DNA from: Psychrosphaera haliotis
Lineage (GTDB): Bacteria > Pseudomonadota > Gammaproteobacteria > Enterobacterales > Alteromonadaceae
Reading direction: 5' to 3'
Assembly: GCF_009728465.1 (NCBI RefSeq)
Contig: NZ_WOCD01000003.1
Location: forward strand, 248,001 to 312,000
Length of the DNA stretch: 64,000 bases
Part shown: positions 32,002 to 40,776 of the stretch, piece after piece
Layout: each line of letters begins with the position of its first letter
Position numbering within the stretch: the stretch's first letter is position 1
Position numbers and translations under genes: made by a program
Notes under the pieces: generated by a model
Seen by the model: only the letters and a program-made list of their open reading frames with translations
What the model was told of the DNA's origin: nothing
Databases searched by the model: none

Positions 32002-32934
32002 ATGATTGATGCAGCGTGGTTAGATGTTCAACTGTTTAAAGTTGGGGATTTTAGTTTAAAACTAGGGCAATTAATTTCATTTTTTGTGGTGCTTGTCATT
32101 ACTGCAGTTGTTAGCAAGGTGCTTCAGGCTGGTTTTAACAGACTTGCCCGACAACAAGGTAATACAAGCCATCATCATCTTTATATTATAAGCCGGATCA
32201 TTCACTACTTAATTCTGTTTGTCGGCTTTATTATTGCCCTTACTATGCTTGGCTTCAAGGTAACTGAGCTGGCGATTATGGCCAGTGCGCTAGGTATTGG
32301 TATTGGTTTAGGCCTGCAAGGAATGGTGAATAACTTTGTTTCCGGCTTAATGATCATGTTTGAGCGAAGCTTAAAAGTAGGCGATTTTATTGAGATTAGT
32401 TCAGGTTTGGTTGGCGAAGTAATAGAAATTAATATGCGAGCCACTTTAGTAAGAACCAACGACAATATTGATATTTTAATTCCTAACGCAGATTTAGTGT
32501 CAGGTATTGTTACCAACTGGACACTTGCAGACAATGTGAGACGCTTCAGGATCCCTTTTAGTGTTGCTTATGGCTCTGACAAAGAAGTTGTCAAAACGGC
32601 GGCTCTAGAGGCTGCTAAAGCCGTTAATTACACATTATCAGTTCCAGGTCGACAACCCATTGTTTGGATGACAGGCTTTGGCGACAGTGCTATTAACTTT
32701 ACTCTTGGGGTTTGGGTATCACATGAGCAAGTTAAACGCCCTACTGCACTGATGTCTGATTACTTGTGGGCCATAGACGACGCATTACGTGAAAACAACA
32801 TTGAAATCCCGTTTCCACAGCGCGATTTGCACATTCGAAGTAGTGAAGTTGGGTTTGGTGGTAGTGGTGCCAACCAAAGCATTAGCAGCCAAAGCAGTAG
32901 TAGCGACAACATAAAACCACATGACGGTAAATAA
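32002..32934 (+). CDS. MscS-family mechanosensitive channel
   Basis: A 310-residue protein with three N-terminal membrane helices, the glycine/alanine-rich pore helix (MASALGIGIGLGLQGMVNNFVSGL, residues about 93-116) and the cytosolic beta domain (GDFIEISSGLVGEVIEINMRATLVRTNDN). It should release solutes on osmotic downshift. The C-terminus is a Ser-rich low-complexity tail. It is cotranscribed with the CorA-like gene. Confidence 0.9.
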   Translation: MIDAAWLDVQLFKVGDFSLKLGQLISFFVVLVITAVVSKVLQAGFNRLARQQGNTSHHHLYIISRIIHYLILFVGFIIALTMLGFKVTELAIMASALGIGIGLGLQGMVNNFVSGLMIMFERSLKVGDFIEISSGLVGEVIEINMRATLVRTNDNIDILIPNADLVSGIVTNWTLADNVRRFRIPFSVAYGSDKEVVKTAALEAAKAVNYTLSVPGRQPIVWMTGFGDSAINFTLGVWVSHEQVKRPTALMSDYLWAIDDALRENNIEIPFPQRDLHIRSSEVGFGGSGANQSISSQSSSSDNIKPHDGK

Positions 32935-33282
32935 CTAGAAGGCAAGGAATGCCATACTAAACAAACTTTTTATCTGTCTCTAGAGAGTAACACTCCCACA
33001 ACTTGCGCTGGCGTTCTGTCTAGCGCAATCAAACCCAACGAGCAGATTTAGATTTAGATTTAGATTATCTGAAATATTAAAAACGTTTTAAAAGGAGTTT
33101 TAATGCTTGAATGATTTTATTTTTAAGAGTGTTTTTTCTAGGGGGTTTTGTTTCTGATAACTTTTGTTTCTGATAACTCTTATTTCTGAAATTTGAAATT
33201 TTTAAGCTTTCTTTTAAAACTTTGTATTTTTATATTCTTTTTTGAAGGCTTTACTTTGTGGGATTTTTCTTTAGATAAGAAT
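32935..33282. other. Low-complexity intergenic region
   Basis: The 348 bp between the mscS-like gene and the tRNA array hold no gene I can support. GATTTA repeats at 33045-33062. A 16-bp unit TTTTGTTTCTGATAAC occurs at 33146-33161 and 33162-33177, with a degraded third copy. It is T-rich on this strand. Confidence 0.6.
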
Positions 33283-33358
33283 TGGAGCGAGTAACGAGGC
33301 TCGAACTCGTGACCTCAACCTTGGCAAGGTTGCGCTCTACCAGCTGAGCTATACTCGC
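33283..33358 (-). tRNA. tRNA-Gly (GCC)
   Basis: A cloverleaf starting GCGAGTATAGCTCAGC with anticodon loop CTTGCCAAG and encoded CCA. It has a T at position 7 of the stem where the other three copies have TG (GCGAGTGTAG), balanced by wobble. It is last in the array. Confidence 0.97.
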
Positions 33359-33436
33359 GTCACATACACTTTCGTGTAACTTATACAATTAGATGACCCT
33401 GGTATGTTTCATCTAACGTTACTGCTTAGCAGTAAA

Positions 33437-33523
33437 TGGTGCCCGGGGCCGGACTTGAACCGGCACGCTTTGTTAAGCGAGGGATTTTAAATCCCTTGTG
33501 TCTACCAATTTCACCACCCGGGC
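33437..33523 (-). tRNA. tRNA-Leu (UAA)
   Basis: An 87-base class II tRNA starting GCCCGGGTGGTGAAATTGG, anticodon loop TTTAAAA (UAA), long variable arm, encoded CCA. Confidence 0.97.
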
Positions 33524-33584
33524 ATCGGGGGTATTTTTATAGTAAAGTTGGTACTCTACTTAAGCTATTTCTAGCTTCAAAATT

Positions 33585-33660
33585 TGGAGCGAGTAACGAG
33601 GCTCGAACTCGTGACCTCAACCTTGGCAAGGTTGCGCTCTACCAGCTGAGCTACACTCGC
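33585..33660 (-). tRNA. tRNA-Gly (GCC)
   Basis: Same body as the other glycine copies, anticodon GCC, CCA encoded. It stands between the two copies of the Leu-Gly unit. Confidence 0.97.
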
Positions 33661-33754
33661 GTCACATTACGTTCTGTCCGATTAATAAAACCAATAAGCC
33701 TTATTCATCTTTCATACTTGTATCACTAACACTGTATCTTACACCAATCTAAAT

Positions 33755-33830
33755 TGGAGCGAGTAACGAGGCTCGAACTCGTGACCTCAACCTTGGCAAG
33801 GTTGCGCTCTACCAGCTGAGCTACACTCGC
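33755..33830 (-). tRNA. tRNA-Gly (GCC)
   Basis: Glycine tRNA, anticodon GCC, CCA encoded. With the leucine gene before it in transcription it forms a unit repeated 472 bp away. Confidence 0.97.
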
Positions 33831-33908
33831 GTCACATACACTTTCGTGTAATTTAGATAATTAGATGATCCTGGTATGTTTCATCTAACCTTACTGCTAA
33901 GCAGTAAA

Positions 33909-33995
33909 TGGTGCCCGGGGCCGGACTTGAACCGGCACGCTTTGTTAAGCGAGGGATTTTAAATCCCTTGTGTCTACCAATTTCACCACCCGGGC
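33909..33995 (-). tRNA. tRNA-Leu (UAA)
   Basis: Identical in sequence, as far as I can see, to the leucine gene at 33437, with the same flanking spacer. Confidence 0.97.
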
Positions 33996-34013
33996 GACAC
34001 TATTTCGAAATCA

Positions 34014-34087
34014 TGGAGGCGGGTCCCGGAGTCGAACCGAGGTCCACGGATTTGCAATCCGCTGCATAGCCACTCTGCCAACCCGCC
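34014..34087 (-). tRNA. tRNA-Cys (GCA)
   Basis: A 74-base tRNA starting GGCGGGTTGGCAGAGTGGC with anticodon GCA (loop ATTGCAAAT) and encoded CCA. The order Gly-Cys-Leu behind pgsA is the same as E. coli glyW-cysT-leuZ. Confidence 0.97.
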
Positions 34088-34112
34088 AAGCTATTGCTTG
34101 ACTACATTTGTT

Positions 34113-34188
34113 TGGAGCGAGTAACGAGGTTCGAACTCGTGACCTCAACCTTGGCAAGGTTGCGCTCTACCAGCTGAGCTACACTCGC
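34113..34188 (-). tRNA. tRNA-Gly (GCC)
   Basis: First tRNA of the array after pgsA, equivalent to E. coli glyW; anticodon GCC, CCA encoded. A single change (GAACCTCG in the T arm) separates it from the other copies. Confidence 0.97.
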
Positions 34189-34342
34189 GCACTTCACAAA
34201 TGTCTTCCTAGACTTCTGTTTGTTATCATCGCTGACAACGGAAACGCATTCTACATTTTGATTGTTTGTAGTCAACCGCTAATTGCAATAAAAATGACAT
34301 TTTAGTGTCGTTTGCTGTTTTTTTAGCTGACACGCTCAAAAA

Positions 34343-34936
34343 TCAGTCTTTTTTACCAGAAATGAATGGCCAGGCTGCTTTAAAGTAAATAAATAGCGAC
34401 CAAACCGTTAGTAACGTAGCTGTATATAAAAAGAACCACGTTGCATAATCTAACAGCGGACCTAGCAACCAACCTTCAAACACCCAATACTCATTTGGGT
34501 GCCACAACAAACCAATCAAGGCTAACATTTGAGCAGCGGTTTTGAATTTTCCTACCATAGATACAGACACATCACCGCTGTGTCCCATTTGAGCCATCCA
34601 TTCACGAAGCGCAGAAATAACAATTTCGCGCCCAACAATAATCATTGCAGGCACAGCAACCCAAGCATTAGTGTAATCATCCACAGCAACAATGAACGCG
34701 ACAGCAACCATCACCTTATCTGCCACGGGATCAAAAAACGCACCAAACGGAGTAGATTGATCTAGTTTTCTTGCTAAATATCCATCAAGAGCATCAGTTA
34801 TTGCAGCAAACCAAAAAATAAAGGCCGTAGCAAAGTATTTCCACTCATAAACATCTGCAGGTAAATAGTAAAAATACACCATTACCGGAATTAAAAAGAT
34901 ACGAAAAGACGTTAAAATATTTGGAATATTCCACAT
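34343..34936 (-). CDS. pgsA: CDP-diacylglycerol-glycerol-3-phosphate 3-phosphatidyltransferase
   Basis: The 197-residue membrane enzyme makes phosphatidylglycerophosphate, the first step to phosphatidylglycerol and cardiolipin. The CDP-alcohol phosphotransferase motif D-G-x2-A-R-x8-G-x3-D-x3-D is visible as DALDGYLARKLDQSTPFGAFFDPVAD, starting near residue 48. It follows uvrC, with the tRNA array behind it, as in E. coli. Confidence 0.95.
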   Translation of the reverse strand: MWNIPNILTSFRIFLIPVMVYFYYLPADVYEWKYFATAFIFWFAAITDALDGYLARKLDQSTPFGAFFDPVADKVMVAVAFIVAVDDYTNAWVAVPAMIIVGREIVISALREWMAQMGHSGDVSVSMVGKFKTAAQMLALIGLLWHPNEYWVFEGWLLGPLLDYATWFFLYTATLLTVWSLFIYFKAAWPFISGKKD

Positions 34937-34988
34937 AAAAATTTTACTACATTATTGTTTTGGAGGAGATAGTGTAGATGATGCCTAT

Positions 34989-36821
34989 TTAATCCTTGTC
35001 ATGCAAGAACGCATGCAAGTCTTCTGCTAATTGTTTACTAATACCAGGAACTTTAGCAAAGTCTTCTGCTTTGGCTGCCATAACGCCTTGTAGACCACCA
35101 AAGTTTTTAAGCAGAGCTTGTCGTCGTTTTGCACCTACTCCCGGCATATCTTGCAGGATAGACTGCGTTTTGGCTTTATTGCGCTTATTTCTATGGCCTG
35201 TTATTGCGAATCTGTGAGACTCGTCTCGGATATGTTGAATCAAATGCAGGGCCAAGGAAGTTGGTGGTAAATCAATTTCTATTTCACCACCATTTAAATA
35301 CAAAATTTCCAATCCTGCCTTTCTGCCCTCTCCTTTTGCAATACCTGCAATAATTGGAGACTTTTCTAAAGGCCAGTCAGAAAAAAATGCTTCCGCTTTA
35401 TTCAGTTGCCCTTTGCCACCATCAATAAACAATACGTCAGGTACATTTTCAGCGGATTCTACGTTCTTGTATCGCTTATTAAGCGCAAACTCCATGGCAC
35501 CGTAGTCATCGCCACCTTTTACGCCTTTAACGTTATAGCGACGATAAGCCGACTTAGTTGGACCTTCTGGACCAAAAACAACACAAGACGCTATAGGATA
35601 CTCACCAAATGTGTGACTAATATCAAAACATTCCATCCTTTCGATTTTAGGCACTTTCAGTACTTCGCATAACTCTTTGTACTTGCTACTTATCGCACGG
35701 CCATCTGATAACTTGGTCGCTAAATCAATATCCGCGTTTTTTTGTGCCAGTTGGTAATACTTAAACTTTTCACCTCGTTGAGGTTTAACCAACTCTACCT
35801 TTGCACTTCGTACTTGGGCAATCGCAGCTGCCAGCTCTTCAAGCTCTTCTGTTTCTGGCGGGACAATGATGGTTTTAGGTATATTTTGGCCACCAACACC
35901 ATTTAAGTAAAACTGACTAATAAACGAAGTGACAATTTCGCTTGGCTCTGAATTTGCTGGAACTGTTGGAGAAAAGTTTTTACTGCCTAATACTTTTTGG
36001 TCTCGAATATACAAAACATGCATTGAGGCTAAGCCTTTATCACTAGAGAAGGCTAAAACGTCTATTTCATCGATAGTACCGCTTACATTTTGTTGCTCTG
36101 TGACTTTACGCAGAGCGAATATTTGATCTCGGTAAAAACCGGCATCTTCAAAATGAAGCTTTTCACTGGCAACTTCCATTTTATTTATCAGCAAGTCGAT
36201 AACATCTTGGCTTTTTCCAGTAAGAAACTTTTTAACCAACTCAACTTGCTCTTGATACTGCTCGTCCGTAACAAAACCTTCCACACAAGGTGCGGAACAC
36301 CTTTTTAATTGATGCTGAAGGCATGGACGACTTCGAACTTTATAAAACCCATCTTCACATTGCCTAACCGGAAATATTTTTTGCATGATCCTTAAGCTTT
36401 GCCAAACTGCACCGGCGCTAGGAAAAGGCCCAAAGTAGTGGCCTTTATTTCGCTTTTTACCACGATGCATAGTGAGTCTTGGATGCTTGTGATCAGTAAT
36501 TAAAATGTAAGGATAAGATTTATCATCACGTAAAAGAATATTGTATTTGGGGAGATACTCTTTTATTAGATTGTTTTCTAGAATTAACGCTTCTGTTTCA
36601 GTTTCTGTAACGGTAACTTCAATATTACAAATCTGAGCCACCAGCGCTTGCGTTTTAACACTGGATACGTTCTTCTGGAAATAGCTAGATAAACGGTTTT
36701 TTAGGTTTTTTGCTTTACCAACATAAATAACCGTCGCACCAGCGTCAAACATACGATAGACGCCAGGCTCGGTGGTTACATGTTTTAAAAACTTAGAAGA
36801 GTCGAATTTGTCGGCAGACAT
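34989..36821 (-). CDS. uvrC: Excinuclease ABC subunit C
   Basis: The 610-residue UvrC makes both incisions in nucleotide excision repair. The N-terminal GIY-YIG nuclease domain is at residues 15-95 (GVYRMFDAGATVIYVGKAKNLK), UvrB-binding UVR motif near 205, the RNase H-like nuclease domain in the second half (ECFDISHTFGE, DVLFIDGGKGQL), and tandem helix-hairpin-helix motifs at the end (MPGVGAKRRQALLKNFGG). It lies ten bases after uvrY, likely in one transcript. Confidence 0.96.
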   Translation of the reverse strand: MSADKFDSSKFLKHVTTEPGVYRMFDAGATVIYVGKAKNLKNRLSSYFQKNVSSVKTQALVAQICNIEVTVTETETEALILENNLIKEYLPKYNILLRDDKSYPYILITDHKHPRLTMHRGKKRNKGHYFGPFPSAGAVWQSLRIMQKIFPVRQCEDGFYKVRSRPCLQHQLKRCSAPCVEGFVTDEQYQEQVELVKKFLTGKSQDVIDLLINKMEVASEKLHFEDAGFYRDQIFALRKVTEQQNVSGTIDEIDVLAFSSDKGLASMHVLYIRDQKVLGSKNFSPTVPANSEPSEIVTSFISQFYLNGVGGQNIPKTIIVPPETEELEELAAAIAQVRSAKVELVKPQRGEKFKYYQLAQKNADIDLATKLSDGRAISSKYKELCEVLKVPKIERMECFDISHTFGEYPIASCVVFGPEGPTKSAYRRYNVKGVKGGDDYGAMEFALNKRYKNVESAENVPDVLFIDGGKGQLNKAEAFFSDWPLEKSPIIAGIAKGEGRKAGLEILYLNGGEIEIDLPPTSLALHLIQHIRDESHRFAITGHRNKRNKAKTQSILQDMPGVGAKRRQALLKNFGGLQGVMAAKAEDFAKVPGISKQLAEDLHAFLHDKD

Positions 36822-36830
36822 AATTTAGAA

Positions 36831-37478
36831 TTACAGTTTTTCCATATCAAGCATGCCGTGACGAATAGCAAGGTGAGTCAACTCAACGTCGTTACAGATA
36901 TTAAGTTTTTCAAACATCCTATAACGATAACTATTAACCGTTTTTGAGCTTAAATTAAGTTGAGTGGCAATATCTTGTACTTTTTCACCTTTGGTGATCA
37001 TCATCATGATTTGAAGTTCACGCTCACTGAGAGCATCAAAAGGTTTATCTGAATCAACACCATTAAATTGGCTTAACGCCATTTGTTGGGCTATTTCGGC
37101 AGAAATAAATCGTTGGCCAACATTAACCTGTTTTATCGCATTAACAAGATCATCCGGAGAAGTCGTTTTAGCTAAAAAACCTTGAGCACCATTCTGCATT
37201 ACCTTTGTTGGGAAAGGGTCTTCAGCATACATGGTTAAAATAATCACTTTTACGTCGGGACAGTAGCGAGAAATCTTTTTTGTCGCCTCAATACCACCAA
37301 TACCTGGCATGTTCATGTCCATCAATACGATATCAGGCTCATTAGAACGGCAAAACTGAAACGCAGCTTCGCCTGATTCTTCTTCACCAATCACTTTCAT
37401 GCCGCGTACGTCTTCTAATATACGTCTGATACCAGTACGAACTAACTCGTGATCATCAACTAATAATATGTTGATCAA
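36831..37478 (-). CDS. uvrY: BarA/UvrY-type response regulator
   Basis: The 215-residue protein has a receiver domain (INILLVDDHELVRTG, phospho-acceptor Asp54 in IVLMDMNMPG) and a LuxR-type helix-turn-helix (LSERELQIMMMITKGEKVQDIATQLNLSSKTVNSYRYRMFEKL). UvrY/GacA activates small regulatory RNA genes that titrate CsrA. The link to uvrC is the conserved gammaproteobacterial arrangement. The ATG at 37478 gives the normal length. Confidence 0.95.
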   Translation of the reverse strand: MINILLVDDHELVRTGIRRILEDVRGMKVIGEEESGEAAFQFCRSNEPDIVLMDMNMPGIGGIEATKKISRYCPDVKVIILTMYAEDPFPTKVMQNGAQGFLAKTTSPDDLVNAIKQVNVGQRFISAEIAQQMALSQFNGVDSDKPFDALSERELQIMMMITKGEKVQDIATQLNLSSKTVNSYRYRMFEKLNICNDVELTHLAIRHGMLDMEKL

Positions 37479-37598
37479 GGCCTTTCTCCTCAGTCACAAA
37501 ATACCGCATTAAACTACCATAAACTCAAAGTAAGGCAATATAAATATACCGTCACCCTGGTTACTAAAAAAACAAATAAAAATATATTTATCAGTTGG

Positions 37599-38237
37599 TT
37601 AAGTTGCGTCAGCCTGCTGTTCTGGTGCCGCAGCCCAAAACTCTGGTAGCGCCCTGCAACGGTTTGTTACTTCCATTATGTTTGGAAATTGACTCATATC
37701 AACATTAAAGCGCTCTGCGTTATACACTTGTGGAATCAAACAGATATCGGCCCAGCTAATTTCATCGCCATAACAAAACAGTCCTTTTGTCCTAGCCAAA
37801 GAAGCTTCAAGCGCTTTAAAACCGACAACAACCCAGTGTTGATACCACTGCTTTTTAATCGCGTCTTCTTGGTTTAACTCATTGCTTAAATAACTTAATA
37901 CTCTAAGGTTATTTAGCGGATGAATATCACAGGCAATATCGTAAGCTAACGCTTTTGCTTTTACATTGTCCTCTAGGCCTTTTGGCAAGAGTGCAACGTC
38001 CGGGTATTTTTGTTCTAGGTAATCTAATATCGCCATTGACTGGTTTAGTGACATTTCACCATCAACTAACGTTGGCACTAACTCATTAGGATTTAATTCT
38101 TTATAGCTTTGTGAGTGTTGCTGACCACCATCTTTAACTAAGTGTATGCTAATTAATTCGCAGTCTATCTTCTTTAAATTCAAAGCGATTCTTACTCTGT
38201 ATGCCGCTGATGATCGCCAGTATCCAAATAATTTCAT
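37599..38237 (-). CDS. maiA: Maleylacetoacetate isomerase (zeta-class GST)
   Basis: The 212-residue protein has the zeta-GST signature FGYWRSSAAYRVRIALNLKKI, with the catalytic-loop SSAAYRVR at residues 9-16. It isomerises maleylacetoacetate to fumarylacetoacetate in tyrosine breakdown. tyrR lies two bases upstream, so both are likely cotranscribed. The homogentisate dioxygenase and fumarylacetoacetase genes of the pathway are not next to it. Confidence 0.9.
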   Translation of the reverse strand: MKLFGYWRSSAAYRVRIALNLKKIDCELISIHLVKDGGQQHSQSYKELNPNELVPTLVDGEMSLNQSMAILDYLEQKYPDVALLPKGLEDNVKAKALAYDIACDIHPLNNLRVLSYLSNELNQEDAIKKQWYQHWVVVGFKALEASLARTKGLFCYGDEISWADICLIPQVYNAERFNVDMSQFPNIMEVTNRCRALPEFWAAAPEQQADAT

Positions 38238-38239
38238 AG

Positions 38240-39805
38240 TTATACCTTCGTGCTTTTTTTATTAATGCCGTAATCACGTAGTTTGTTTGCAATAGCGGTA
38301 TGGCTCAGGCCTAATTTTTTGGCTAATTGTCGTGAACTTGGATAAGCCGGGTAAAGCTTTCTTAATAAACTTGCTTCAAATCGTTTAACGGCTTGATCTA
38401 AACTGCCCTCAAACCCTTCATCTAAATAACCAAATTCATTGCTGTAACAAGGTAGTTCTAGGTCTTGTTGCTCTAATATGTCGTTCTCAGAAATACTAAT
38501 TGCACGATACAGGCTGTTTTCCAGTTGGCGCGTATTACCAGGCCAAGGGTAACCTTGAATATACTCAGAGCAATTTTTAGATAACGTAGGGGCGCGTTTG
38601 CCAAGCTCCGTGGCAAATTTCTGAATAAAGTGATTTGCAAGCGGGTTAATATCCATTCTTCGTTCACGAAGTGGTGGAATGGTGATGCTCAAAACATTTA
38701 AGCGATAATACAAGTCTTCTCTAAACTCGCCCTCTTGCACCATATTTGATAAATCTTTTTGGGTAGAACAGATAACACGAACGTCTACTTTTACTTCTTG
38801 CTCTTCAGCTACTCTTCTAAAGGTGCCATCTTGTAAAAAACGAAGTAACTTGGTTTGCATTTCAGATGACATTTCACTTACTTCATCTAAGAATACAGTG
38901 CCGCCATTAGCCTGCTCAAAAATACCTCTTTTACCTGATGTATCTTGTGTATCAAAAGCGTCTCCGCTAAATCCAAATAACTCTGACTCAGCGACGTTGT
39001 CAGGTAAAGATGCGCAGCTTAATGCAATAAATGGATGTTCACTGCGAGCACTTGCGTCATGGCAGGCTCTAGCTAGAAGTTCTTTGCCCGTGCCTGTTTC
39101 GCCTTGTAATAATACCGGCGCATCAAGTTGAGACATTTTTTTAGCTTCACGAATGACTCTTCGCATACTTGTGCTATTTGCCAAAATATCATTAAACGAC
39201 TCGTTGTTGTCATCTCTGAAGGCATTGATTTGTTGGCCTAGACGGCTATGAGATTTTAAGTTAACTACAGCGCCAGCTAACTGCACGTTGCCGTCTTCGT
39301 CGGTTACGTTAATAGGGAGAATATCTGTTACAAACTCTTCATTATTGCCAGTAAGCTTTAATGTTTGGCCGGTTACTTCTTTAGCATCAAGCCATTTTAC
39401 AAAGTTAAACCCTTTTAGAATACTTTGAATTGGCTGACCAATAATGTCTGATTCAGATACGCCAAGATCCACCAACGAAGCTTGGTTTGCAGTTACAATT
39501 TGACCTTTGCTATCTATTGAAATAACGCCGTCAGGTAATATTCTTAACAACGTCACCAATTCATTATGTTCGCGTTCATAAGGCAAAAAGTTAGTGGTTT
39601 TAACATCCGTGATGCCATCAACTCGTCGAATCGCGGCCATGACTTGTTGAAACGCTTCAAAGTCTATTTTTGGAAACGCGACATAAAGACACTTACTGAC
39701 TTTATCAAACTCAATGCCTCGCAAATCAATATCGTGATCAACGAGAATATTAAGTACTTCTTTCGCTAAGCCCATTCGGTCTTGGCAGGCAATTTGTAAC
39801 CGCAT
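38240..39805 (-). CDS. tyrR: TyrR aromatic amino acid regulator
   Basis: The product (521 residues from 39805) has the TyrR order: an N-terminal ACT domain (MRLQIACQDRMGLAKEVL), a PAS domain (residues about 80-180), an AAA+ domain with Walker A GETGTGKE, and a C-terminal helix-turn-helix (SSRQLAKKLGLSHTAIANKLRDYG). The GAFTGA loop of sigma-54 activators is missing, as in E. coli TyrR, which works with sigma-70. CGGAG lies five bases before the second of two adjacent ATGs, which I chose. It probably controls the operon starting with the lyase upstream. Confidence 0.94.
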   Translation of the reverse strand: MRLQIACQDRMGLAKEVLNILVDHDIDLRGIEFDKVSKCLYVAFPKIDFEAFQQVMAAIRRVDGITDVKTTNFLPYEREHNELVTLLRILPDGVISIDSKGQIVTANQASLVDLGVSESDIIGQPIQSILKGFNFVKWLDAKEVTGQTLKLTGNNEEFVTDILPINVTDEDGNVQLAGAVVNLKSHSRLGQQINAFRDDNNESFNDILANSTSMRRVIREAKKMSQLDAPVLLQGETGTGKELLARACHDASARSEHPFIALSCASLPDNVAESELFGFSGDAFDTQDTSGKRGIFEQANGGTVFLDEVSEMSSEMQTKLLRFLQDGTFRRVAEEQEVKVDVRVICSTQKDLSNMVQEGEFREDLYYRLNVLSITIPPLRERRMDINPLANHFIQKFATELGKRAPTLSKNCSEYIQGYPWPGNTRQLENSLYRAISISENDILEQQDLELPCYSNEFGYLDEGFEGSLDQAVKRFEASLLRKLYPAYPSSRQLAKKLGLSHTAIANKLRDYGINKKSTKV

Positions 39806-39975
39806 CATTGCTCCGAGTATGAAAACTGAAAGTGTTCTTGTAAGTTTGCAATTGTAAATACAAAAGCGCCACGTTGGCAACAATTATTTACACCTTGGGG
39901 GATCAAAAAAGGCACAACCAAGTGCCTCTTTAAATAGTAATTTAAACGTTTGTTTTATAAACGCGTATTAAACTG

Positions 39976-40770
39976 TTAAGCAACGTTTTTTGGCGGAAAA
40001 GTAGGTGGATATAAACCTAATTTCATCGCATCTCTCACCATGCCCATCAAGTCCATTTGAGATATTTCAAATAATTGCTCGATGCCGTCAATGACATAAT
40101 ATTTAGGTTGCATAATGTCTATACGGTAAGGCGTTCTGAATGCATCAATAACATTCATAGTGTTACGCTCAGGAATATCTGAATTAAAGGCGTACTCCGT
40201 TTCACCTGGTGAGGATAAAATACCACCACCATAGATGCGAAGTTCGTCATTTTGTTTCATCAAACCAAATTCTACAGTAAACCAATATAGGCGAGCTAAA
40301 TAAACGCGCTCTTCTTTGGTCGCAGCTAAACCTAACTTACCGTAAGTATGAGTAAACTCAGAAAATGCAGGGTTTGTTAACATTGCACAGTGACCAAATA
40401 TTTCATGAAAAATATCAGGCTCCTGCAAATAATCAAAGTGCTCTCTGCGTCTTATAAACGAAGCCGTTGGGAATTTCTTTTCTGCTAATAGTTTAAAAAA
40501 CGACTCAAAGTTTATTAATGCAGGAACTTCCGCACACTGCCAACCGGTTGTATCCAGCAAAACTTCACTTATTTCGCCAAGTTGCGGTACTCGATCTTTT
40601 GGCATGTCGAGTTTCTCTAGGCCTTCAAAGTACTCATCACAAGCCTTGCCTTTAATTACGTCTAGTTGGCGTTCGATCAATTCGCTCCAAACTTGGTTTT
40701 CATCGTCACTCCAATGAATAATACCATTTGCGTCAGACTGCTTTGAACTGTATGTCGACTGTTTAGCCAT
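39976..40770 (-). CDS. phhA: Phenylalanine-4-hydroxylase
   Basis: The 264-residue enzyme turns phenylalanine into tyrosine with a pterin cofactor and iron. The iron-ligand motif HEIFGHCAML (His in HEIFGH, about residue 121-126) and the Glu in FTVEFGLM are present. It is the bacterial single-domain form. It lies six bases after the methionine gamma-lyase gene, with tyrR next in line and a TyrR box at the head of the operon. Confidence 0.95.
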   Translation of the reverse strand: MAKQSTYSSKQSDANGIIHWSDDENQVWSELIERQLDVIKGKACDEYFEGLEKLDMPKDRVPQLGEISEVLLDTTGWQCAEVPALINFESFFKLLAEKKFPTASFIRRREHFDYLQEPDIFHEIFGHCAMLTNPAFSEFTHTYGKLGLAATKEERVYLARLYWFTVEFGLMKQNDELRIYGGGILSSPGETEYAFNSDIPERNTMNVIDAFRTPYRIDIMQPKYYVIDGIEQLFEISQMDLMGMVRDAMKLGLYPPTFPPKNVA

Positions 40771-40776
40771 GTTGCC

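Noticed and set aside
33283..33995. Insertion sequence as the cause of the tRNA duplication
   Set aside because: No transposase, inverted terminal repeats or target duplication is visible; simple unequal exchange is enough.
33436..34305. Open frames read through the tRNA array on the plus strand
   Set aside because: They are antisense readings of tRNA-Leu and tRNA-Gly genes (peptides with SNEARTRDLNLGKVALYQLSY-type text), a known annotation artefact.
39840..39900. Second TyrR box between tyrR and phhA
   Set aside because: TGTAAA and TTTACA half-sites are present but not in the 6-bp-spaced arrangement.
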